Part shown: piece by piece, positions 1 to 8,121 of the stretch
Numbering within the stretch: position 1 is the first letter of the stretch
Layout of the letters: each line of letters starts with the position of its first letter
Source: Aquimarina sp. MAR_2010_214
Lineage (GTDB): Bacteria; Bacteroidota; Bacteroidia; Flavobacteriales; Flavobacteriaceae
NCBI RefSeq assembly: GCF_002846555.1
Contig: NZ_PJMS01000001.1
Location: forward strand, 5,611,501 to 5,675,500
DNA: 64,000 nt
Direction: 5' to 3'
Position numbers and translations under genes: made by a program
Notes under the pieces: generated by a model
The model's database searches: none
What the model was told of the DNA's origin: nothing
The model's input: the letters and a program-made list of their open reading frames with translations, nothing else

Positions 1-754
1 CTTTATGGTCGGTATTTTTTGCCAGAACATATTTGTGGTTGGGCAGATTGCCAAAGTCCTTTAAGCATTTCACCCAATTTATTCTATCTTCTTCAGTTCT
101 TAAGGTATTGCTGTCAGGTAAATTTTCGGCAACAATTAAAGTTAATGGAATATCATTGGAAATATATCGTGTGGACATATAGTCTGCAATAGTTGAGAAG
201 TTTTGCAATAGATAATACAAGCCCACTCTATGTTGTTTGAGCATGACCCAGACATCAGCAGGGAGGCTTTTTTTATAATTTGAAGCCCACTCTTTTGTAA
301 TAATACAAGGTGTACCTACATCAATAAAAACAGCTCCGTTTATCTTACCTTTATTTCTTTGTGCAAATTCGGAAGCATAAAACCCTCCAAATGAATGGGC
401 TACTAAAAAATAATTTTTACTGTAACCAAGTTTTTTAAGTGCCTTATTTAAATTTTTAATTTCCTGTTTAAATGAAATTTTAGTTGTGTCAATTTCGCTT
501 TTTCCTAAACCTGCTCTATCATACGTTATTAAAGTAGCACCTGTTGCTTTATAAATGTCTTGCAAAATTGGTTTCCAAACACTTCCGTCATCTCCATTCC
601 CTGCTTCAAAAAGAATGGGGGTATCATTTCCCTTTATTATTTCAAAATGTAGTTGATGATTACCAACATTAATAAGCGTATCTATAGTTTGAGATTGTCC
701 TGTATTATGGATTAATAGAATCAAGCATATACAGAAGTTAATTTTTGACATCAT
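1..754 (-). CDS. Alpha/beta hydrolase, secreted, C-terminus beyond window edge
   Basis: Open reading frame entering from the left edge; about 251 codons are visible and the C-terminus lies outside. Two in-frame ATGs occur at 754 and 751; the first is used. A signal peptide covers residues 1-22. The alpha/beta-hydrolase fold shows in an oxyanion-type EAGNGDDG near residue 50, a YDRAGLGKS strand-turn near 78-86 and the nucleophile elbow AHSFGG with Ser121. The catalytic His would lie in the missing part. The substrate cannot be told; relatives include esterases and haloalkane-dehalogenase-like hydrolases. It is the last visible gene of the cassette-like array on this strand. Confidence 0.85.
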   Translation of the reverse strand, partial: MMSKINFCICLILLIHNTGQSQTIDTLINVGNHQLHFEIIKGNDTPILFEAGNGDDGSVWKPILQDIYKATGATLITYDRAGLGKSEIDTTKISFKQEIKNLNKALKKLGYSKNYFLVAHSFGGFYASEFAQRNKGKINGAVFIDVGTPCIITKEWASNYKKSLPADVWVMLKQHRVGLYYLLQNFSTIADYMSTRYISNDIPLTLIVAENLPDSNTLRTEEDRINWVKCLKDFGNLPNHKYVLAKNTDHK

Positions 755-795
755 ATATTTTCCTGTTTCAAAGAAGACGATTAACCCAATTGATT

Positions 796-877
796 GTTAC
801 AATTTGATTTTCAATACCGTATTGCTAATGCCTCTTGTATCCCGAAGGGTACATATGCAATACACAAATTGTTATAA
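796..877 (-). repeat. Imperfect palindrome, attC-like site A
   Basis: Arms ACAATTTG (799-806) and CAAATTGT (865-872) are followed inward by TATTGC/GCAATA pairing, with a smaller TGTATCC..GGGTACA hairpin in the loop (836-853). The site starts 7 bp after the stop of the LRR gene. The minus strand begins with TTATAAC, resembling the 5' box of integron attC sites. The opposite box is degenerate, so this is the weakest of the well-placed copies. A plain terminator is the alternative, but no T-run follows the stem. Confidence 0.4.
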
Positions 878-883
878 GCTTTT

Positions 884-1969
884 TTAGTTATCAATAATGT
901 TAACCTCTTTCAAAACCGATTTTATTTCAGACTTTTGATTGTCACTCAATTTATTTGAAAAAAGTTGATAAAGTCTTTTCAAATTCAAAAAAGGTTTAAC
1001 ATTAGAAATTTGAACATCCCATAAGTTTAAAACTTTTAACGCTTTTAAATTATTCAGAAAAGAAAACTCTGTTATAGAATTCCCTCTTAACTGTAAATTG
1101 TAAAGATTTAACTTTTTGGACATAACATTAATCGGAATAGAAGTTATTGAATTATCATTTAACCACAATTCTCTCAATTCATTTAAATTTGACAGTGCAC
1201 TTATATCATTTATTAAAGTTCCGTTAAGCTGTAAAATTTCTAGTTTATTAAGGTTAGAAAGTATTTCTATATCTTTGATTTTAGTTGAATATGCTTGAAA
1301 AACTATAAGCTCTTTGAGATTCTTCATTGGAGCAATGTTTGCAATATTTTGGTTTAAACTTATATTTAATTCTTTTAACTTTTCAAGTTTAGACAAAGGA
1401 GATAAATCGTTTATTTTGTTCTGATTTAAAATTAATTTTTCTAAGTTCCTTAAGTCTCTTAAAGGGTTAATATTTGATATTTCATTAAAGTCTAACTCTA
1501 GTATTTTGAGATTTTTTAAATTTCTAACATGACTAATGTCTGTTATTTTTTGAGAACCTAAATATAGCTCTTCAAGATTATTTAATTCTTTCAAAAATGA
1601 TAAGTTCGATATTATGCCACCATAAAATCGAAGTTTTTTTAAATTTTTAAGATTGCTAATTTCTATTAAACCCTTGTTGCCATCCAAATTCAAAAATAAT
1701 TCTTCGATGGCAGTAAAGTATTTTATTCCTTTTAGGTTCAAAATATCCAATTCACTATGTGATAAGTGGAGTTTTTTTATTTCCTTTACTTCATTATATG
1801 TTATTTTTTTATCCCCATTAAAATCATATTTATCAATTATAGCTTTGCTAAAATCTATATCGTCAAAAGAAATTATTTGGTCATCACTATATTGATTAGA
1901 AGTATTGTTTTGGGCTTTACCATTAACTCCAATTAGAACTAGAAATATGAGTGTTATAATTTTTTTCAT
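884..1969 (-). CDS. Secreted leucine-rich-repeat protein with one EF-hand
   Basis: 361 residues. A signal peptide ends near Ala19. A canonical EF-hand/dockerin-type calcium loop lies at residues 49-60 (Asp49, Asn51, Asp53, Ile56, Glu60). From about residue 70 to 345 there are about 12 internalin-type leucine-rich repeats (L-x-x-L-x-x-L-x-L-x-x-N-x-I), forming a solenoid. No enzymatic domain is seen. Such proteins bind other proteins outside the cell; the partner is unknown. The gene has its own downstream palindrome (site A) and an upstream one (site B), so it looks like a stand-alone cassette. Start ATG at 1969. Confidence 0.85.
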   Translation of the reverse strand: MKKIITLIFLVLIGVNGKAQNNTSNQYSDDQIISFDDIDFSKAIIDKYDFNGDKKITYNEVKEIKKLHLSHSELDILNLKGIKYFTAIEELFLNLDGNKGLIEISNLKNLKKLRFYGGIISNLSFLKELNNLEELYLGSQKITDISHVRNLKNLKILELDFNEISNINPLRDLRNLEKLILNQNKINDLSPLSKLEKLKELNISLNQNIANIAPMKNLKELIVFQAYSTKIKDIEILSNLNKLEILQLNGTLINDISALSNLNELRELWLNDNSITSIPINVMSKKLNLYNLQLRGNSITEFSFLNNLKALKVLNLWDVQISNVKPFLNLKRLYQLFSNKLSDNQKSEIKSVLKEVNIIDN

Positions 1970-2348
1970 TACGGTTTTATAATTCTGAATAACATCAAAT
2001 TATTCAATTGACATTCAATTATTTATGATTTTATCTAATTCCTAAAAAATCAGTTCTATTTTGTCTTCTTTATTGACGTTAGCAAAAGAAATTAATAGAT
2101 TTTCTTTATATGGGGAATTAAACACAACGCCAAATATATGAATCGGAACAAAGCAAGTATACCTGAACCAATCGATTTATCTGCGCATTTTTATTTCTTG
2201 TCCAATTTATAAAAATCTGGCGCCATGGTAAAAAGGAAATGACCTCTCGATTGATGCCAGATTTTGCTCTGATTTCATATATAATGTTATGCGTTCGGCA
2301 TTATTACCAATTTATTAATCAGTTAAATTAATAATTAATTTTGTCAAT
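1970..2348. other. 379-bp intergenic stretch containing attC-like site B
   Basis: No open reading frame of note. The part at 2123-2292 is the large palindrome described separately. The remainder (1970-2120) is AT-rich and must hold the promoter of the LRR gene, but no clear -33/-7 pair stands out. Confidence 0.5.
2123..2292 (-). repeat. Imperfect palindrome, attC-like site B
   Basis: Read on the minus strand, the site opens with GCATAAC (2292-2286) and closes with GTTGTG (2128-2123). The outer arms pair: ATATATGAA near 2281 with TTCATATAT near 2138. An inner pair AAAATCTGGC / GCCAGATTTT is nested inside. Outer boxes of AAC...GTT type, mismatched arms with extra bases on one side and a length near 170 bp are the usual architecture of integron attC sites. 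It lies about 55 bp after the stop of the 131-aa gene. Confidence 0.55.
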
Positions 2349-2744
2349 TTATTCAATTGGAATAATTACTCTTTGTTCAGCTTTCGTTGACCATTGTACC
2401 TGCCATACCCTTCCATCAAGCTGGTCAAGTAAAATGAAATTATAAATGTTTTGAGTAGGATAAAGGGTAAATCTATCATCTGCCTCCTCTTCGCTGTCAA
2501 CAAGTGATAAAATGTTCAAATATGTTTCAAAGCGATTGCTATCTTTTACATCATATTGAACTTGCCACATTCGCCCATTTCGTGTATTTAATTTGATAAA
2601 AGTCCACATATTTTGTGTTGAGAAAAGCCGATATTTGGCTGCTGAAAGGCTGTTTTGACTGGTGACATTTTCATTTTTTTCTACTTGGGCAAATGAAGTC
2701 ATTGTCATTAATACAATGATTAGTTTTAGTATAATTTTCTTCAT
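2349..2744 (-). CDS. Small exported protein with an internal repeat, function unknown
   Basis: 131 residues with a signal peptide (about 1-20). The mature part is two copies of a roughly 30-residue unit (37-67 and 91-121) sharing the pattern TQN-x3-FI-x-L-x4-GR-x-WQVQ. I do not recognise the family. Aromatic and polar repeats like this suggest a small beta-structured binding module, but that is inference. It forms a cassette-like unit with palindrome B. The IS481-type element has inserted just upstream of its start (2744), so its own promoter may have been displaced. Confidence 0.75.
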   Translation of the reverse strand: MKKIILKLIIVLMTMTSFAQVEKNENVTSQNSLSAAKYRLFSTQNMWTFIKLNTRNGRMWQVQYDVKDSNRFETYLNILSLVDSEEEADDRFTLYPTQNIYNFILLDQLDGRVWQVQWSTKAEQRVIIPIE

Positions 2745-2796
2745 ATCTAAGTTAGTTAAAGAACTGTCAGTTTTTGTCTTGCAGCCAGTTTTTGCT

Positions 2797-4106
2797 GTTC
2801 GTTAAGATACATAGTTTACACAAGTTAAAGATTAGGTGTTTACACTAAGTTAGTTTCTAATCTTGTTGCTTGTTGTTTCTTTCTTAGGTTTCTTTGATCA
2901 AAGAAACCTAAAAATACATTTCTATAATAAACTTTCCAAATACCATTGCCTAACTCTTGTATACCTACATATTTCCCTTTTAATGCGGCAGTTAAATATA
3001 CCCAATAATAAGACTTCCATCTAATAGCTCCACTCTTGGTTACTTTAAGTACTTTAGGTTGGTGTCGTAATCAAAATTAGATATTTTTTCGGGGAATGGT
3101 CTACAGGAAAAGTCGTGTATATCAGCAGGTGTTTTCATTTCTAAAGCTTCATGTGGTCTGATAGTATTATACTCTTTTACGAAGTGATTTAAGCGCCGTT
3201 GTTGTGCTTTTAAATCGTAAGCTGAAGGTTTAGCACAAGCTGCTTTTAAATCACGATGCATTCGTTCATGTCTTCCATTTTGTTCTGGATGAGCAGGATC
3301 AGAAAATACAGGTGTGATTCCTAGTTCAATAAACCAATAAGATAATTGTGTATAGCGTTGAATAGCTCTTACAGATCCAAAAGGACTTCCATTGTCTGTG
3401 TGTATTTGTTTAGGGATTCCATATGTTCTAAAAACCTTTGTAAACTCAGCTTTGGCTGCTTTTAGCGTTTCTTTATAATGACCTTTAGCAGTGAATAGAA
3501 ATCGACTTTTAGAGTCCGCAATGGTTAGTGGATGACAATAGATTTTATTACCCATTAAAAACTTTCCTTTATAATCAGCACTCCATACTTCATTACAGGA
3601 TTTTGGATCAAAAATGGGGAATACAGGTTTTACTCTTCGCATTCGTTTTTGAGGAGATACCAAACCATTTTTTCGAAGAATATTATGCACAGTAACCACA
3701 GAAGGGATTTGTTGTTCAGTAAACTCTTTAAACAATAATATTCTGATTTTTTTAGCTCCCCAAAGCTTGTGCTTTTCTTTTAATTTGATAATACTTTTAA
3801 CGATATTTTCAGAGGTTGCATTAGGATGTTTACCTGGTACTCTGGATTGTTCTTTTAAGCCTTCATAGCCTTGATTTTCGAATCGCTGAATCAATTTGTA
3901 GGCCGTTGGTCTGGAGATTCCAAAGCTTTTAGATAATTCTGTGATGGTATATTTTCCTGTTCGCCATTCACAGATAAATTCAATTTTCTGTTCCATAGTT
4001 GTTGTGGTTTTCCAAGGCATGATAATTTGATTTTCCTCTCAAATTATGCCTTAAAAAGTGTAAACTATGTCCCTTTAACTTTGTAAACGATGTGCCTTTA
4101 ACGTAC
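2797..4106 (-). mobile_element. IS481-family insertion sequence
   Basis: About 1.31 kb. Both ends carry the same motif twice. Left: GTTAAGATACATAGTTTACA at 2801-2820 and a second copy at 2824-2844. Right, inverted: copies at 4082-4102 and 4059-4079. The imperfect inverted ends can be extended outward to about 2797 and 4106. The flanks share TTGCT (2792-2796 and 4108-4112), a possible short target duplication, though offset by a base. The transposase frame is complete, so the element may be active. Exact tips are uncertain by a few bases. Confidence 0.75.
3040..4020 (-). CDS. IS481-family transposase
   Basis: 326 residues, apparently intact. An N-terminal helix-turn-helix (about 10-60, with SFGISRPTAYKLIQRF) precedes an rve/DDE integrase core. 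The three acidic positions are in SADYKGKF (about 147), TDNGSPFGS (about 208) and the glutamate of HPEQNGRHER (about 245). This arrangement is typical of IS481/IS3-like enzymes of about 320 residues made from one frame. The start ATG at 4020 is used; a second in-frame ATG lies eight codons in. Confidence 0.93.
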   Translation of the reverse strand: MPWKTTTTMEQKIEFICEWRTGKYTITELSKSFGISRPTAYKLIQRFENQGYEGLKEQSRVPGKHPNATSENIVKSIIKLKEKHKLWGAKKIRILLFKEFTEQQIPSVVTVHNILRKNGLVSPQKRMRRVKPVFPIFDPKSCNEVWSADYKGKFLMGNKIYCHPLTIADSKSRFLFTAKGHYKETLKAAKAEFTKVFRTYGIPKQIHTDNGSPFGSVRAIQRYTQLSYWFIELGITPVFSDPAHPEQNGRHERMHRDLKAACAKPSAYDLKAQQRRLNHFVKEYNTIRPHEALEMKTPADIHDFSCRPFPEKISNFDYDTNLKYLK

Positions 4107-4115
4107 CTTGCTGAC

Positions 4116-4245
4116 GCACAACGGTTAGTATAAGAATAGTAGCCGATTGCGTGGCGATTTCCTGTCAAACTACACGAAAGTTGAAGCTGGCTACAACCCT
4201 TGAATTCACTACTGTCTCGGCTATTATTTTTATACATTGTTAGCG
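4116..4245 (-). repeat. Imperfect palindrome, attC-like site C
   Basis: Read on the minus strand: CGCTAAC (4245-4239), a left arm containing TATAAAAATAATAGCCGA, a loop of about 70 bases with inner palindromes, the right arm TCGGCTACTATTCTTATA, and GTTGTGC (4122-4116). The arms pair over about 18 bases with two mismatches. It begins 14 bp after the stop of the DUF4365-TPR gene. The GTTGTGC box is shared with site B, supporting one family of sites. The IS481 element ends about 10 bp beyond it. Confidence 0.6.
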
Positions 4246-4259
4246 TTTCGTTGTTTATT

Positions 4260-6242
4260 TCAATCTTCCTTTAATAGTTTTAATTTTCTATTCATCTCAA
4301 TTAAACTCTGCTCATGAAGTTTTCCAAACCATTCTTCAGATAGTTCTGTCTCAGTTTCTGGCTTATCAATTCCAAATGAACCGGTAATCATTCCAGCTTG
4401 AGCCCCAAATTCACGAATTATAATTTTAGGAAATTCAGCACAAATATGAGCCATTATTTCTATTGCTTCCTCTTGTGGAAAGTCGGTCTCAGGAAAAATC
4501 ATTTTAATAACCTTTGCAGCAATTCCGAATTCATTTAGTATAGTCTGTGTTATTACAGCAGAATCCTCACTTTTAAAATATTGAGTAATCGCATTACTAA
4601 AGCTTTTTGCAAAAATAAAATCCAGAATTTCCCAGAATTCTATTGAAACAACAAATAACTCTGAAATTAAGTGGTCTGAATATCTATAAATTGAATGACT
4701 ATTTCGGAAATCAAGATATCTATCATAGTGTAGCAAGAAAACAATACTCTCGCTAAGGTCTATTTCACAATCTTTAATTGATTCAAAACTAGTTTCCTTG
4801 AAAATTGAAGTGTGCTTTTGTATTAAATCAAAAATTTGTTTTTCATCCTTCAATTGCTTGATTAAAAGTATTGAGTACAAACTTTTATAATCATTTTCTA
4901 ATTCAAGCCGAAATTCAAAAAATCGCAATGCTTCATCAATTAACCATTCATTATCCTTCCAGTTTTCAATTAACAAATTTGATTTAAAATTTAAATAAAT
5001 TATATCTTCTGAATAATGTTCTAAGCCTTTATTAATCCAATTTAAAGCTTCTTTTATGTTTCCAAGTTTTTCATAAGCATAGGCAATCCCAAAGTAAGTA
5101 TATTGATATTCAAGAAGAATATTTTCAACATTCCCAACTGCTTTCAACATGAGTGACAAACCTTCTTCTGACTTATTAAAAATTCTTGAAAGTGTAACAC
5201 CTTTGCTGAATAGAGCTTGAGGTAAATGTGGGTTTATTCTTAAAGCCTTATCATAACAGTTTAACTCTTTTTCATGTTCTTTAATATCAAAGTAAACTTG
5301 CCCAAGATTTTTCCATGCTTGTTCAAAATTCGGATTTAGCTTTAAGCACAATTCAAAATGAGTAATTGCTTCTTCATTATAGCCTAATCGACTCAGAGTA
5401 TTTGCATAATTGTAATGATAAATAAATTGTGTATTATCCTGATTTATAAACTCCTTAAATATATTTTTCGCCTCAATAATTTTCCCTTTGATTCCATTCT
5501 GCATGCCATCCTCTGCCAAGATGCAAGCCTTTGTCAAATATTGATTAGATGTACCTGAAAGTTCAATAGCTTTATTAATATTATTGATAGCTTCTTTGTA
5601 ATGAAAGGTATTATATTGACTTTGTGCCAAACCTTCTAAGATTGCGATATCATTCGGATTTTCTACCAATAGATTTTTAAAATAGAAACTTGACTTTTCA
5701 AAATCCTGTGAAAAATAATATTTCCACGCAAGAATCTGTGAATTAGAAATTTCTTCATATTCAAGAGATTTAATGCCATCAACAAGCATTTTGACACTAA
5801 AAATATCCTGGACGTATTTTGAAATTTTCCCCCAATCAATTTGACTAAGTTTATTAGCTTTTGGAATATTTATCGAATAGGATTTTTGAGAAGATGTTAA
5901 ATCAAATTCTAATTCATTATACCAACACCAGTAAGCTTCTTTTTCCTCTTGTATGTATGCAACAAGTAATACAGGTTCTAACTTTGTATTAAATAGTCCT
6001 AAAGTTGAATGTTTTAATGAAACTACAGCAAAGTCATCTTTTGTCTCTTTTATTTTGCTTTTCAACTGAACAGAAAAACTAAGTCCAGTTACTTGATTAT
6101 TAGTTACTATATTAACAACATAATCTATCCCATAATCATGCTCTGGCTTATCAATGTACCATTCATTTGGAACTTGAAAATTAAAAAACTTGTTTGATTC
6201 AGTTTCTAATATATGGTTGTTATGTCTATTGGGTTTGTTCAA
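4260..6242 (-). CDS. DUF4365 (PD-(D/E)XK-like) and TPR-repeat protein
   Basis: 660 residues. The N-terminal domain (about 1-150) matches DUF4365: Asp36-Tyr-Gly-Ile-Asp40 followed by the strand Q59-L-K61-S-K, the Q-x-K form of a restriction-endonuclease-like active site. Residues about 165-440 are tetratricopeptide repeats (clear units at 200-235, 270-340 and 375-410). The C-terminal 200 residues are unassigned. No signal peptide, so cytoplasmic. DUF4365 domains often occur in restriction and phage-defence settings; a defence role is inference. The only start in the first 100 codons is TTG at 6242, with a stop eight codons upstream. Confidence 0.8.
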   Translation of the reverse strand: MNKPNRHNNHILETESNKFFNFQVPNEWYIDKPEHDYGIDYVVNIVTNNQVTGLSFSVQLKSKIKETKDDFAVVSLKHSTLGLFNTKLEPVLLVAYIQEEKEAYWCWYNELEFDLTSSQKSYSINIPKANKLSQIDWGKISKYVQDIFSVKMLVDGIKSLEYEEISNSQILAWKYYFSQDFEKSSFYFKNLLVENPNDIAILEGLAQSQYNTFHYKEAINNINKAIELSGTSNQYLTKACILAEDGMQNGIKGKIIEAKNIFKEFINQDNTQFIYHYNYANTLSRLGYNEEAITHFELCLKLNPNFEQAWKNLGQVYFDIKEHEKELNCYDKALRINPHLPQALFSKGVTLSRIFNKSEEGLSLMLKAVGNVENILLEYQYTYFGIAYAYEKLGNIKEALNWINKGLEHYSEDIIYLNFKSNLLIENWKDNEWLIDEALRFFEFRLELENDYKSLYSILLIKQLKDEKQIFDLIQKHTSIFKETSFESIKDCEIDLSESIVFLLHYDRYLDFRNSHSIYRYSDHLISELFVVSIEFWEILDFIFAKSFSNAITQYFKSEDSAVITQTILNEFGIAAKVIKMIFPETDFPQEEAIEIMAHICAEFPKIIIREFGAQAGMITGSFGIDKPETETELSEEWFGKLHEQSLIEMNRKLKLLKED

Positions 6243-6743
6243 ATTCTTTACAATTATTATTTAAGGTAATTAGTTGCACTATCGTTCTTACAATCCTAAC
6301 TAACGGTAAATTTAAAATCTCATAATCACCTATATATCATTCCATTCTATTTTATTTTACCGTTCGCTTCCGAAACCAATAGCTTTTTGTGCTATATGGT
6401 GAATGAACGCTAACAAGTAAATAAGCACACCTATCGTGTTTATTTTTATAATTTGTTTTTAAAAATACACTTTTTAGAATAAAAAATCAGTTTTCAAAAA
6501 AATATCATAAACACCTAACAATCAATATTTTTATTCATTCACAAACGACTACAAACGGTTACAAACGAAAATAAACACTTCCTAACCGAATCTACGTGAG
6601 ACCTCAATTTATGTTTGCAGTGTTGAATTAAAACAAGCTTTTCTCATACTATACAAGAAGTTTATAAATTCAATACTTATTAAAAAGTTCCTGAAACAAA
6701 TTCAGGACATGGTATTAACTGTTTAACACGTAAAATTAAAATT
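6243..6743. other. 501-bp intergenic region between cassette-like array and ssb
   Basis: Holds palindrome D and its neighbouring hairpin, then an AT-rich stretch. Short direct repeats ACAAACG occur three times at about 6540-6569, and ATAAACAC occurs near 6510 and 6573. No integron integrase, attI-like site or coding frame is seen. The ssb promoter must lie at its right end, but no convincing -7 box was found. Confidence 0.5.
6302..6364. repeat. Inverted repeat upstream of the DUF4365-TPR gene, attC-like site D
   Basis: AACGGTAAA (6302-6310) and TTTACCGTT (6356-6364) form perfect 9-bp arms, with further A/T pairing inside. A second hairpin, CCAATAGC/GCTATATGG, lies at 6376-6399, followed by CGCTAAC (6408-6414). 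It is shorter than sites B and C, and its orientation is unclear. It may be the end of the array or a damaged site. Confidence 0.35.
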
Positions 6744-7079
6744 ATGAACACGCTAAAAAACAAAGTACAGTTGATTGGAAACTTAGGACAAGAACCAGAA
6801 ATCGTAAGTCTTGAATCTGGCAAAAAACTCGTTAAATTCTCTATTGCAACAAACGATCACTATTATAACAAAGAAGGCGATAAAATCACAGACACACAAT
6901 GGCATAATATCATTGCCTGGGGTAAAATTGCAGATATCGTAGATAAATATGTAAACAAAGGACAAGAGGTCGCTATCCAAGGGAAACTAACTTCTCGCAG
7001 CTATGAAGATAACGAAGGTCAAAAACGATATATCACAGAGGTAGTTTGTAATGAATTATTGATGTTAGGAAATAAATAG
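6744..7079 (+). CDS. ssb: Single-stranded DNA-binding protein, short form
   Basis: 111 residues forming one OB-fold: NKVQLIGNLGQEPE at the start, the conserved TQWHNIIAWGK strand (about 51-61) and a GKLTSRSYEDNEG turn. The protein stops at LLMLGNK and lacks the glycine/proline-rich linker and acidic DDDIPF-type tail that recruit repair partners in the housekeeping protein. It therefore resembles the secondary SSBs of Bacteroidota and mobile elements more than the essential copy. A strong hairpin terminator follows. It lies at the border of the accessory array. Confidence 0.9.
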   Translation: MNTLKNKVQLIGNLGQEPEIVSLESGKKLVKFSIATNDHYYNKEGDKITDTQWHNIIAWGKIADIVDKYVNKGQEVAIQGKLTSRSYEDNEGQKRYITEVVCNELLMLGNK

Positions 7080-7113
7080 CCGCTAATTTATTTGAGTATT
7101 ATTATAGCTAATC

Positions 7114-7148
7114 AAAAAACCGTTTAACAGAAATGTTAAACGGTTTTT
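7114..7148. terminator. Bidirectional intrinsic terminator after ssb
   Basis: AAAACCGTTTAAC-AGAAAT-GTTAAACGGTTTT: a 12-bp perfect stem with A-run before and T-run after. It can serve ssb on the plus strand and the convergent OmpW gene on the minus strand. Confidence 0.85.
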
Positions 7149-7170
7149 ATATGATATAACTTGTATTTGT

Positions 7171-7824
7171 TTACAATTTAATCCCCACTCCGGCTCCAAA
7201 TATCCATGGGTTAATATCTACATCTGCTCCTACAGTTGCTCCTAATGCTGTTGTAGCATTAATTGTAGCGTCTGTACTTAAAAACACTTTTTTAACATCT
7301 ACATTTATAAACCACTTATCGTTAAGCATAAAATCAAAACCACCTTGAAAAGCAAAACCTACAGCAGTATCATAATCTACATCATCAGCTACTGGTCCTT
7401 CATCTACTCCATAAAAAAGGGTTAGGTTAACCCCTGCACCAAGATAAGGAACAAAATTACCACCTGTAAAGTGATATTGACCAAGTAAAGTAGGAGGCAA
7501 TAACCACACATCTCCTAAATCTATGTTTCCTGCGGCAGTACCTACAGCTTTTACATCATGTTTTGTAGTCGCTAGAATTAACTCTGCAGACCAGTTTTCA
7601 GTAAAGAAATAAGTGATATCCAATTCTGGAACAATAGCCGTAGAAATATCTACATCACCACCTATAGCTCCTATCTTAGCACTTTCATCTGGCGATACAG
7701 CGATTCCTCTTAGCCTAATTTGCCATTTGCTAAAATCAGCATTATCATTTGACTCTTCTTGTGCATACGCAAAATTAGTTACCCCTAATAGTACAACCAA
7801 TACAGTAATTATTACATTTTTCAT
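7171..7824 (-). CDS. OmpW-family outer membrane beta-barrel protein
   Basis: About 217 residues from the ATG at 7824. A longer frame to 7893 exists, but the signal peptide starts at MKNVIITVLVV, so the shorter start is chosen. After cleavage near residue 22 the sequence shows OmpW traits: WQIRLRGIAVSP, then STAIVPELDITYFFTENWSAELIL, and a C-terminal strand ending in VGIKL. OmpW proteins are eight-stranded barrels with a hydrophobic channel; the cargo here is unknown. It is a single gene, convergent with ssb. Confidence 0.88.
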   Translation of the reverse strand: MKNVIITVLVVLLGVTNFAYAQEESNDNADFSKWQIRLRGIAVSPDESAKIGAIGGDVDISTAIVPELDITYFFTENWSAELILATTKHDVKAVGTAAGNIDLGDVWLLPPTLLGQYHFTGGNFVPYLGAGVNLTLFYGVDEGPVADDVDYDTAVGFAFQGGFDFMLNDKWFINVDVKKVFLSTDATINATTALGATVGADVDINPWIFGAGVGIKL

Positions 7825-8020
7825 CTTGAAAGAATTTTGAATTATGTAACAAAAATATTGACAAGAAAAAGGGCTAAATATGACTTTTATCATTCCTCAT
7901 TTCAAGTGTTTTTAAGTTTAAAAACCATTATTTTTAGACTCTTATAAATCAACATATTACCACCTCAAATCAAAATAAAAAAGAATGATTTTAAATACTA
8001 TTTTTATGTAGCAAATACCA

Positions 8021-8028
8021 TACATTTG
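8021..8028 (+). promoter_or_regulatory. -7 box upstream of the U32 gene
   Basis: TACATTTG fits the Bacteroidota -7 consensus TAnnTTTG, 93 bp before the start at 8122. No good TTG at the -33 spacing was found, so the call rests on the -7 element only. Confidence 0.35.
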
Positions 8029-8121
8029 CCTTTTGAAAATAATCACACTTATGATGCATATTTTGCCTACCAGAAAAGGTGAAAATGATGTATTATTGCA
8101 TTTTGAATTAATTAAGAAAAT

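Noticed and set aside
3980..4237. 85-codon minus-strand frame spanning the IS481 right end and palindrome C
   Set aside because: It starts inside the attC-like palindrome and runs through the insertion-sequence end; no family resemblance and low-complexity composition.
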